From Heliocidaris tuberculata (taxonomy: Eukaryota > Echinodermata > Echinoidea > Camarodonta > Echinometridae), in contig CM046851.1 of assembly GCA_025618425.1 (NCBI GenBank), positions 6,507,301-6,571,300 of the forward strand: DNA of 64,000 nucleotides. Direction: 5' to 3'. The number at the start of each line of letters is the position of its first letter. Positions within the stretch are counted from its first letter, which is position 1. Both the position numbers and the translations under genes were made by a program. Under the pieces are notes generated by a model that worked only from the letters and a program-made list of their open reading frames with translations, was not told the DNA's origin and did no database searches. This document shows, one piece after another, positions 42,801-55,900 of this stretch.

Positions 42801-45800
42801 CTTAACTAGAGTAAAACAAAAAAAAGTTATCTCTACTATACTTTCTCTTTATCGATGTTACAGATGTTACAGTCTCGCAAAGAGGATGCAACAGCAAGAT
42901 AGCTATCTGCATATGGTTTACGTAGCACTCTGTATAGCAAGTGAATTTTTTATGACAGAGTGATTAATCTTTGCTTAATCTTTGCTTTGCACACATTATT
43001 TGCAAAGCAGAGCGTCACCACTGTGCGGCTACAATGGAGCAGTAGAAGCGCTGCACAATGTTTTAGGTAGATTATATTCTCAAGCACTTTCTGTATCGAA
43101 TAATGGCGAATCCTCAACTAATATGGTTTTTCTGAAAATCACTGACCCAAAACAGTCTAACCCCTCTATGACTGGTGATATTACGGTACTTAGTAAAAAA
43201 CAGAGTAAACAGATAACAAAATAATTGAAAGAGGATGACGGACAGAAGACAGAGAAGAGAGAAGGCAGATTAAATTTTCCCCAATTCTAAAGGATAACAT
43301 ACATGCAGGATCAGGGAAAATGACCCTTCTATTCTGGGATCTGTAAAATCCCCATTAAAAACAAATATCAGCTCAAACGAATATGAATAAACATAGAGAA
43401 ATCAAACACTTAAGACCAGGTGAACCAGGAAAGAGAAAAAGAGAGTGCAGATATAGGAAACTTGCCGAGATTGGCGCAAAATGAATCTACAGCTTATAAA
43501 CTGTTCTATGCATCGCAACTAAAAAAAATGGTTATTTCGCATCAGGTACTGATTATTGCATGAAGTCGAGTAACACAGACACTTTGCTTTAGGCTTGTTT
43601 AATGGAGTACATATGATTTGTCAGCATACAATAGAATTCTCCACAAGTTGAGTAATTTTTACCAAAGAGGGCCCAGATTGAGCAACTCGTGGAATTGGAG
43701 GCGGTGGAGGTAAATTCTGAAAATAAATCAGATTCATTAATTCCTAAGGAGCTCCTTATTCCACAAGAAATATTTCGCAGAACAATTCATTAGCTTCTAA
43801 AAAACTCTCCATTCTGCAAAGAGAATAGGGTCCAATTAAGGAAATCTCCTCGTATTGTACAAGCATTTAACCCCACTGACATTTGATTTTGAGATACATA
43901 AGACTAGGGCCTTTTAAAGAAAAAACATGTTATGCCAAAATCACACCATATTCAACATGTTAAAAGATCTGTATATTAATAGCAAAGCTTAAATATTTTG
44001 TAAAAATGTGATACCTTGGTTTGTTGCATTTGATTTTGGTATCTATTTTTGGCAAATTCAACACAGCACTTCTCATTTAAAGTTATTTGGATTTGCCAGA
44101 TGCAGTAAAGGACCAATTTCAAACCAAACCTACATGCATCAATGAGTTAGGGATGTTAACAACAGAGTTGGTTATCAGTGATCATGTATGAGTAAATACA
44201 AGACTTGTATTTTATATATGGATCAGTGGTTCTTAACCTGATGGGGTGGTGACCCTCATGGAGGTAAATTCAGGGGAATTTTTTTTCCTTTGAGGAGGAG
44301 GCAAGGTGGGAGGTGAGAGGGTAATTAAAAAGGGATTATTTTTTTAATGTACAGGTAAATTTCAGGGGTAATGGTATAGACCAAAATTTGCTTGGAGGAG
44401 TGTATAACAGCACTGACAAGGAAATGAAGATGAGGTCATTGGTCCCAGAAGGTTAAAAACCACTGATCTAAATGGGAGAAATGATCACAGCAAAAGATGA
44501 CAATAAAGATAATCTTGAGTTGTGGTAATGGAATTTCATATTCAAGATCAAATTACTCAAGAGTCACCACACTCTAAATTGATGATCATAAATGATCATA
44601 GTTTGCACACATTATGGTATTTTTGTTACGTCAGAAAAAAATGTTTAAACCTTCCTGACAAGTCACAACCAAATAAAGAGAATGGTTCTCACATATGAGG
44701 CAAGGTATTTTGTAACATTCCAGACAGACTTCGGTGACCTCTTTATATTGCTTTTGATTAATAATCACCTACTACCCATTTCCTTTCAATTTAGTTTGTA
44801 AGATGTCATTCGTTTGTAGTTTTTCACATGCAGGATATATTTTGTAGAAGTCTCTGAATATTTCAGCTTTTTACAAAACCAGAACTCAAGATATTAGGTG
44901 GGTTAAAAGTGCCATAGAGAACATTTGACTTTTCATTTCATTAAAAAATTGACGTCAACAATACAATTATTATATCATTACCTCTGCAGGGGAAAATATT
45001 ATCTGTCAAACAGAATGAAAATTAAAATACAGTGGCTCATGTGACTTAAGGTGCATCTACATGACATACATGTGTATGTATGCAATTATACTGACTGAAA
45101 AATAACTGTATGACAAAAGTAAAAAGCAGATTTCTTTGTTTCTTTCTAATTTGCAATATACAACGACCCCAAATAAGACTTTTACAGTGTTATTACAACT
45201 TTGAATAAAAAGTGCTAGTAAAAAACAAAGCATTACAAAAATTCTTGTTCAAAAATGGCAATTTACATGTAAATTCTATCATAACTTAGAATTGCAGCTA
45301 GAATTGCTTGCTTCAACTTATTTACTTCATGCCTATGCAAATTCATTTATATAGAGGAAGTCAAAAAGAAAAAAGAAAAAGAAGTCTATAAAGAGGTCAT
45401 ATATTAGTCAAAGTTTGGAATCTACATGATGATGTCTGATCGTTGTTTATAGAGAATAAATAACAAAAATGGAACATGAAGTAATAAATTAATTTAGAAC
45501 TCCTTAAAAGTCATATAATTTGTCCAAACATTCATCTTCCAAAGGTTGAGACAAATATTCAAAACTGACAAGACTTTTCAAAAAACCACAATGAACATTC
45601 AAGTTACATGTATGAGTTCATTTTTAAAAAGCCATCTACAATGTACGAATACTGATTAAATATTTAGGAGTTGCAAATATAAGTATGTTGGCCATATGGA
45701 GTTATAAAAGCAGATATTTGGTGCATCATTTCAGTATACCGGTAGTATCAAATACAAGGTGAGATTTTCTGTGAACACAATTACACAACCTTTGAGTAAT

Positions 45801-48800
45801 ATTTAACAATATAACTATGGATTAAAGAGCTCCTTCCCCCAAAGCTTGCAAAATTCATTAGACAAGCAGAACTAATGACTAGAAATGTAGGCTACAGGAA
45901 TATATAGTAAAAGCCATGTTAAGTTAAATGCACATAATCTAATGGAAAATATTCTACACTAAATTCCTGAAATGTCAAGACAGTGTAATCACATATCCAC
46001 GAAGTGATAGAAGACCTATTTTTAAAAAAAGCTACTTTGATGATTACACATTTAGCTCTATTTTGTAAGTGCTTTGATACAAAGCAATAAAGACATGATG
46101 ATAAACCATCATCTTTTTTTCTAATACTACAAGGGCTTTGATTAAACTATAACAGGAGATGAATTGGATTTGGCTAGCTCCTCCCCTCTTAATTAATAAA
46201 AATGTCCTACACAAACTAATACATTTACAGTTTGTATAATGTTTTTACTTTTCTTTCAGTTTTCAGAGAAGTGGAAGAAAAAGTTTGAATGGTTGTCAGA
46301 AATTATCATCACTTTGTAACCCTTACTGCTCCATATCATGAGGACAATTCTGAGTGGGGGGTGGGGATATTATCTGCTTACACATGTGCTGGATGGTTAC
46401 CATGGTAACACCTACCTGTGTATCATCGTCGTCATCATCATCATCTCCATCTCTGACCATGGAGCTGCCTAAATCAGTCCTCTCCCAGCTGTCATAGTAG
46501 TTATAGATATCATCAGGATCACCTGAAAAAATACAGAGGCATGTTCACCATTTCTTATCATCTTTTTGTTCTATGACAGTTGCTCCGACGTTGGCTCCGG
46601 TGACATTTCCTCCAGGCTTTAGTTAATCAAAGGTATAGGTTAACGTTGAGGAGTTGCAGTTGGGTTTTAGATTATGTTAAGGGTAAGGGTTAGGGTTACC
46701 AATAGTGTTTGGTACAGGGTTGAAGTCAGAAATTTGGTTAGCGTTGTACATGTGCAACCTCTACAACACATTCCTACTCTTGTGAAACTTGCTCTGTGGT
46801 GAATATTCCACACCAACCAAATTTCTAATTTCAAACCGTGGACCAAAAACTGTACCTAACCCAGGGCTCCACGCTAACCTTTTTTTTCTTAAGAAGTCCA
46901 GAAAGAGCATTTCCAGAAATATGCTTGTAGTTACACCTGTGACCCTACGACAATTCGCAAATTCCCGGAAATAAAAACCCACGCAAAAATAACGGCTCAT
47001 GCAGTATTTGGAGCGTACAGACTTACCACTTATTAATCTATGAATGTCAGCTTCTTTGCTGACAGGGTTAACGGGTATGGCCACTGGGAAAGGAAAGTCA
47101 TACGCGGGCCTGTTCTGAGGATTGTCTTGGTCTGGTGGGCTACTAGGTCCTGTAAACACAACAACAGAATGAAAAGAGAGTTTGATTTCACATGGAGCTC
47201 AATCACCTACAGGTGTAAAGCTCGATTTACTACTTCAAGGCATACTTCTTGAACAAAAGTTGCTCTTCACGTCCCGAAAGCTTGCCAAATGCTTGCCAGA
47301 CATTACAGGTGAATGAAATAGTTAGCAAACAAGGGCTCTGGAGAGAAGCATGCATAAATTGAAATACATAAGTAAACCGGTCTATTCCAGATTAGAAACA
47401 AGATGAATGCGACTGCGTCTCCTATATGCCTCCGCCTAAATTCAGTTGATGGCTCAAACTGTTCTTGAAATCTTGTGATAACCACAATAAAAAGCCTCTA
47501 ATTACATGTACATGTTAAATGACCTCTTTGACATTTGACCTTACACCTTATAACCCAAAAGTCTGATCACTTTATCTCCTCCTAGTCATGAATACAAAAT
47601 AGTTGAGATATAGTGATAACAAAGGTAAAAAAATATTAATTTCACATACACCTGTATAATGACCTCCATGACCTGTCACCTTTGACCTATGTGAACAGAA
47701 ATCTAATCAGTTTGTCTCATTATGGTGATGCATACTAGTTCCAAGTTTGAAGTTAATGGATCAAATGGTTCTTGAGATATCACGTTAAGGCTAAAACCTG
47801 CAATTTCAGAATTGACCTCTATGACCTTTGATCTTTGACCTACATATCCCAAAATCTAACCAGATCGTCTTCCTATGCTGATACATACTAGTACCAAGTT
47901 TGAAGTTCATACCTCAAATGGTTCTTGAGATATCGCATTAACAATGCTAACACATGAAATTTCAGAAATTGACCCGTGACCTTTGACCTTTGACCTACAT
48001 ACCCCAAAATCTAATCAGATCGTCTTCCTATGGTGATACATACTAGCACTAAGTTTGAAGTTCATACCTCAAATGGTTCTTGAGTTATCGCTAGAACGAA
48101 GCTAACACCTGAAATATCAAAAATTGGCGTCTGTGGCCTTGACCTTTGACCTACAATGTATGTACCCCAAAATCTAATCAGATTGTCTTCCTATGGTGAT
48201 ACATACTAGCACTACGTTTGAAGTTCATACCTCAAATGGTTCTTGAGTTATTCGCTAGAACGAGCCTAACAACTGAAATTTCAGAAAAATTGGCCTCTGT
48301 GACCTTGACCTTTAACCTATGTACCCCAAAATCTAATCAGATCATCTTCCTATGATGATACATACTAGCACCAAGTTTGAAATTCATACCTCAAATGGTT
48401 CTTGAGTTATTTCTAGAACGAGCCTAACACCTGAAATTTCAGAAAAATTGGCCTCTGTGACCTTGACCTACGAACTACATGTACGTACCCCAAAATCTAA
48501 TCAGATAATCTTCCTATGGTGATACATACCAACACCAAGTTTGAAGTTCATATCTCATGTGGTTCTTGAGTTATCGCTCGAACAAGAAAGAGGGACGGAC
48601 GAACGGACAGACGGACAACCCAAAAGCATAATGCCTCCGGCACCACCTTCGGTGGGCGGAGGCGTAAAAAACATGGACATTTTGACATTTTCAAGCCTAA
48701 CAATCATATGAATTAATGAAAGTTTGGCTGGGGGCAATCAATCACAAAGTACTATCACTAGTTAATATACATGTAGCAATATCTTTTGTGTTTTATCAAT

Positions 48801-49899
48801 GGTCATTTAGAGTGATTTTGTGTGCGCGTGTGTGTGTGTGTATGCATGTGCGCGCGTGTGTGGGTGTGTGTGTGTGTGTGTATGCATGTGCGCGCGTGTG
48901 TGGGTGTGTGTGTGTGTGTGTGTCGAGGTGCCGTGGTCTAGTGGTTTAAGGCGCTTGACTGGAGATGCGAGGATCGGGGGTTCGATCCCCGGCACGGCAC
49001 TTATGCCCTTGAGCAAGGCATTTTATCTACATCGCTCTTTTATCATACATCAAATAAATGAAGTGCTAAAGGCATATTGATACCAGGGTGTGCGTGTGTG
49101 TTATTTTAAAAAAAAAAAAAAAAAGTGTGTGTGTGTGTGTGTGTCTCTCTCTCTCTCTCTTGAGTGGTTTTGTATACAGGTTTCATTGTACGTCACTGTA
49201 TAAACAACAATCCTTATACAGCCTATCACATGACATCACCTGATAATTTTGTACCTCTAAAAGGACAAGTATATTATTTTCACACTACGGACTGATAAGG
49301 AAATGACTCCATACATATTTTGGATACAGCGTAATTCCTAACTGGGAAAATCCATACAAACTTCTGAAAAGGCATATTTAGCCCAGTTCTACTGTCCATG
49401 ACTTACTTTTACCCTTGGCTAGATTTTCCTGCTGCTCTTTAAGTATTGATACAAAGCCAAAATTGAGGGGGGGTCACTGTTTACCCTCTACATTCAGTTC
49501 TCCTCCCAATGGCTATTAACCTGCACCACCTTTCCCTTGATTTTGCTGCTGCTCTTTAATAATTCAAATATGGGGGTTACTCCTCAACCTCACACCCCCC
49601 CCCCCCAACCCCTGCCCCAGGTTCTGTTACAAATGACTTCCCTCCACCTCCCTACGGTTGATTTTTATGTGGTTTTTTAGTCCCTGATACATAGCCAAAA
49701 TTGAGGGGGGTCACTTTTTACCCCCTACCTCCAGTTCTCCTCCCAATGGCTTACCTCCACCTCCCTTCCCTTGATTTTTCTGCTGCTCTTTGGTCATCGA
49801 TACATAACCGATATCCCCATGGCCCTGCTGCTGAGCAACCGATCGTTCCTGCAATGAAAATAAACAGAAAATCAACTATCTTAAATAATGATTTGTAGC

Positions 49900-49931
<32 letters not shown>

Positions 49932-52900
49932 TAAATAATAAATAATAAATAATAAATAATAAATAATAAATAATAAATAATAAATAATAAATAATAAATA
50001 ATAAATAACAAATAACAAATAACAAACAAATAACAAATAACAAATAACAAATAACAAATAACAAATAAATAATAACAAATAATAAATAATAATAAATAAT
50101 AAATAATAAATAATAAATAATAAATAATAAATAATAAATAATAAATAATAAATAATAATAATAATAATGATAATAACAACAATAATAAAGATTTCTAAAG
50201 CGCACTTTCAGCCACAAATGTCACTCAAGGTGCTAAAATGTTGGTTTTAACAAAATAGAAAGAACATAAATAGGCTACATGAACAGTCAAAGCTTAAAAG
50301 AAAAAGAAAAATTAATTAATCAAATACATTAAATACATGAAACGATTAAACATACATGTAATGATTATCCCAAAACAATCACCCCTATGACAAGCTAGCC
50401 TTTAATAAAATTCACCCAATTACCCTCTGACGACGTGTGCATGAAGCTGTTTATGTCCTAATACTGTATGTAGGTTGTTGCTGTTGTCTATGCAGTACAG
50501 TAGTTGTCTTTGGGGGTAGTTGTCCTATGGGGTACTTTTTTGGGGGGAAGGGGGTACTTATTTGGCAGTATACATCCCAACCAGTTATACCAGTAGGAGA
50601 GACCTGAGGATTACATTGATTATATGTAAGTTTGATTTTCCCCTCCAAGGAACAGGAGATGCCCAATAAACAACAATAAACAACAATAATAATAAACCAC
50701 CATTGTGCTTCTTGCTTCATTTGCTCAAAAAATTATATTTCATAAGAAAGATTTCACTAAGGATTTGCTCACAAGATGCTCTTGCTCCCTACATTACATG
50801 ATGTAGAAATCATCTTGGCTCATAGACCCTTTCACACGGTGCGCATTGTCAGCACTACATAATATGTAACTTTAATTTGATATGACTCTAACAGGCTTTG
50901 TGGATATTATTTGTGATATCCATGCCAAACTGACACACAAAAGGGGAAGTTCGGGCAGATTTTCTTACATTCACTTCCCTCTAGTCTGATTTATTTTTAA
51001 AGGAAAATGTTGGGACACCAGGAATGTGCGTGACAAATATCCTCTTACTCATGGCAAAGGGGAATGCCTAGTATGTCACATGAAATGATGAATTTTACAA
51101 TCACTGACCATTTTCACAATATTCTCAAGAGGTCCTTGTTAACTTTTTAGCTAACCTTCATACTGACCCCCTGAAAAGGACGATGAAATAATCATGTGCA
51201 AACACTCCACTTAAGAAACTAGATCCTATGCTCTCATGCTCTTACATTTTCTCACTGAATGAAAAAAGTACATTTCAGCATTTTGGGGGCTATCCTGGAC
51301 AAACCAATGTCTGAAGTGTTACAGACAATGAGATAACTAGAGAAAGTTTTCATTAGGGGGAGATACTGCTAAAAAGAGGTCAAGATATAAATTGTAATTG
51401 CTTTGTGTGAAATCCTCATATACAGGTACAATGAAATGATCACAGCCAGTGGGGTAGCAAGAGCAGAGGCAAGTGGGAGCAATGGTGGGAAAAAAATATA
51501 AATAAGGAAAAGAAAGGGGAAAAAAGGGAGAAAAGGAGACCAAAAAAGTAAGAGGGGCTAGGGGTAAAAGGAACATGAAAAGAAGATGTTGCAACCCCCT
51601 ACCACACCCTTCCATAATCAATGGCCTTGTTAATTTGCGTTTTATCTATTTAGCAAGACTGGTTCCCCCCCCCCCCCTTCAAAAAAAAAAACCAGAAACA
51701 AAACATTAAGATGCTTCGCTCTCAAAATCTTGACCACGGCTATGCCACTGATAAGTGATCACAGCTAGCATATGATTTTTAAACCAGGTTTATTACTTAC
51801 AGTACTACAAAAGATAGAAGCAGTCATGTCTATACGCTCAGTTTACTTTGTCATGCAACACAAACATATCACAGTCACTTGTATACAATGAACTCTGTTC
51901 AACTGTTTAACAAACTCTTCACGGTCCTTTGTAAACTTCCTTATTCAGCAGCGAATTAAACAAATCGTTGCATCATTGGCATTTCTGTAGATCTATCTCC
52001 CATCATTTATGAAGCCTAAACTCTTTTATTATAATTTTTTTTTAGAGCTTAAAAGGTTAATTCTATTTGAGGACAGGAGGAAAGACTGCCCATACTATGT
52101 GGAAGAAGTACATGTATATGTGCCAATATTTGATTTCATCTGTACAGATAAAATATAAATAATAAAATATGACAAAATATATAATTGCATTTATAAATAT
52201 GTATACTCCAAAAAAGATATTGGAGCCTGTTCATCCGTTTTTTAATGTCCAGTCACTGATTAGAAACAGAGCTGGTTGGCCTTTTTCTTCTTCTTCTTTC
52301 TTGGGAAAAGAATATTGCAATTTAAATCAGCAAAATAAATCAAATTACTGAACTTAGTCAATTTCTAAATCACTGATTTTCTTCTTTGAATTATCATATC
52401 TCAATCAGCAATTTCAATAAGAATTGAATCAATTTTTGCAAATCCTGTTAAGAAACATCATTTAAAATGTACTTGGACTGCCAAACTTTGTGAGCTTTAA
52501 TTGTGTTGAACAGTACAATCAAACTTTATAACATCAGTTTTGTGCTATTTGAGAACATACAGCAAGACACAAAATGATTTTATGTCCCTCATTGCTCGAA
52601 AGAAAGAAAAGTACAGAGATTGATTTCTAGAACTTGGATTTTCTGCAGTCTTAAACCGATAAATATCAAACCTGACATAACTTGAAAAAAAAATGGTGGA
52701 CGGGCATTTTAAAAGAAAATTTTAATTATCTCCAATGGGTTAAAAGTTGTGAAATTACATTTTAGAACACTTATCAAACACAGATTTGTCTGCACTATGA
52801 AAAAACCTGGAATACCTGACCAAAACTGGTATAATAAAATTAAAAATGTGGATTCCCCATGTAATATACCACCAGAATGATGTAACAAACAATGTTTATT

Positions 52901-55900
52901 TTTTATACTTAAATACATCTGTTGCTGTTTCATGTGGTTAGAACATCATTCCATCCAACTGTGTAATTCTGAGAATCCTATGCCACATACTGCAAAGGAT
53001 GTGCGTATTTACAGTCTAGTAAAAGCAGCAAAACCATGACTGTGGAAACACTTCCTTTCTTTACCCTCCAATTCCAACAAAAGACAAAGTTATTTCAATA
53101 ATTACAAATAGGCCTACATTTCCTGAAACACACAAGCAAACTGGTTGATGATATACATGTAGAAGGAATATTTTTTAGAAGTGAAAATTATAACTCAATA
53201 TCATATATTATACTCATGGAGTTTTGAAAGGAAATATATTTTTACATATAATGTACCAACTATATTTCATTTTACTCTTGTTTATCTCTGTTTATACTCA
53301 TTTCTTTTCATCTCTTCCCTTTACTACTTCAACATTTCCTTCATCCTATTTTTTATTTTCCTACTTTTTCATCACTTTCATTCCCATTCCTTTTTTTATT
53401 TCCATTTTTCATCATCAAAATATTTTGTAATAAAATAAAAACATGAAGGTCTAGTTCAAAGTCTATATTACATTTTAGCCTGGCAAAATGTGAAAACAGA
53501 TGCATGAATAGTGGAGGTTAACTTTGAGAAAAGGGCCTTCCAAAGTTTTTACCATTCTTTAACCACATCTCTGCAACAGATTTAAGTCTGCACATTGTCA
53601 AAAATCTTAACAGTGATAATTATTACTCAAAAATAAAAAAATAAACAGTCTACAAATTTGACATGAATTTGTGGTTGCACCCTTTTGCCTTGTTAACAAT
53701 TATTTATTCAACTGATAAATAGCTTCATACAAGATTGTTACACAAATACATAAAACTAGGCTCCCTTTTCCAAACTTCCAAACATGACCTATAAAAGAAT
53801 GATTTCCTATGTATTAGGCTTTTTACACTTGCAAAGTTTGCTTAGTCCCATACTAAACGAGGATTTAGCCCCACCGACAGAACGGGACTAAGCTTAGCCC
53901 ACATTGCATTTCACCAAAGTGGGCTAACTCCATGATACTACAGGATTATTTTAGCCCTGGAAAAAAGCAGGATTAGCCCTACCAAAGGTGGGGTTAAATG
54001 TAAAAAGGTGGGGTTAAGTGCTCTGGCTAGGGAGATAGTACGGGACTAAAACTGCAAACGAGAACAGCAAAAAAAATAGTCCGGGGTTAAGGATAGTCTG
54101 GGGTTAAGGATAGTCTGGGGTTAAGGATAGTACAGGAATTTTTAAAAAGGTGTAAAAAGCCTATTAGTGGACTATTCAATGAATGGCTGAAACTTTGAAA
54201 AGAGTATAAAATGAAGGTATAAGCTTGAACAGGCTACATGAAGAATGGACATGTCCATGACCATGTCAGCGATAATTCAATTAGCCATGATTACTCAGGG
54301 CCCTGGCAAGTCATCCATTGATTGTATCTGATTCAATTGAAAGATAAAGTTGAGTTCTGGTCATGAGATTGAATTGTGAAAGACACTGTCTCAAAGCAAC
54401 TGGGAAAGGTTGATTATATAGCACATAAGAATCAGTGTATGCTGTAAGGTTTTGGAATCACCAAAATGATAAGAATTTGACTCAATCCTGCTGAGAGTCA
54501 CATACACTGCACACAGAAATGTGTATATGGGATTACGCGCAAATGTTTAGCCCAAACATTTCCACTTTTTCTTGCTATATTTTGAATGTGAGAACATTTG
54601 AAGAGCAATCCTTTTCAGGGGACATTTCTACTCTGATAATCTTCCAAACTAACATAAAAAAATGAGAAAGCTCACAAATTATTTTTTACCTTTCCCAGAA
54701 CTCAAACTTCCCTTTAAAGGGATACTTTGGTGGGCCTGCATGGGCGATTTCCGATGAGAGAGGAAAATATACTCGGAGCTTCGTGTCACTTTCGATACAA
54801 GGACTTCCATCACACGTGCTAAAACATGTGATTCATATTGGATCACCTCTGAGATAGTTCGGTGAAGACTGGCTTGTGTTTTAAATTTCGCGCGATGGGA
54901 AAGTAATCAAACATATGGAAAAGTAATTACAGAGCCAGCTCTCTGGTAGAGCCTGGGGGTAGTTACGTAATCGTGGCGACAACGCGTCGCGGCAGGGCAG
55001 TGCAGAAGCGATGACTAGACTAATCAACCAGAAGTAAACCGTGTTTTGTATTTGGAAATATTTCAGCATTACACTAAACTTGTTTGGGTGAACGAGGTTA
55101 CAACCAGTTACAAGACTAAGGGCCTGGGACCGGTTAAACCCGAAGTATTCGCCTAGCTCCAGTTCGGTCAACTTCGTGCCGTCCGATCATTTATGGCATT
55201 AGTCCGACGGCCTCGCACAACGGGCGTGCTATGTGTACAAGTAAACGAGCCTTTTGCAAATTCCGCACGATTTCATTTCCCCATGAGTTCTCATTAGACT
55301 GGCCCTTTAAAGGATATGTCCACTGTAACTACTGGTTGTACATACACTGTATATACACTGTACTTAAAAGAACAATCCTGGCAAGTATACGTGTGTGCTT
55401 AAAGGGGATGTCTACCCTGACATCAAGTTGGTTTTGATAAAGGCAGAAAAAATGAGAGAAACAGATCAGAGAGAATTTGATGGGAATCAAGTAAAGGATG
55501 AAAATAATTGTGAATTTTTAAAGCTGGGACTGACTGAACAAAAACTGACAACTTTATGATCCCCCTGTGAAAAGCTCTCTTCTAGTTTTGAACCAAAAAA
55601 AAAATAAAAATAATTTTCTATTTCTCTCCAAAGAAAATATTTTCTGATAGAGTCTATGCCTTCGATAAACTAATAGACCTATATTTACACATGCCCCCTC
55701 TATTGGAGGAGAACTTACATGTATCCTTCATCAACAATGAAGAAGAGAAATGTTTATGATTCTTAGTGCAAGACAAATGGAGGGCTGCATGAAAAGGAAA
55801 TCACAGTCAATATTATGTGTGTGATCAATCACAATATTTTAGCACTTTGCAACTTTCTTATTGTGTATTGAATTTTCATCCATCTTTCACTCATCTCCTT

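Noticed and set aside
47515..48668. CRISPR-like array from evenly repeated units
   Set aside because: Units are 145-165 bp and similar throughout, with no short direct repeat and unique spacer pattern, in an animal genome.
48928..49000. Functional tRNA gene
   Set aside because: The acceptor stem and B-box are good but the anticodon stem does not pair, and the length is off by one; a SINE-type tail follows.
49751..50217. Minus ORFs rich in Leu/Ile/Tyr resembling membrane proteins
   Set aside because: Pure read-through of the AAATAAT satellite.
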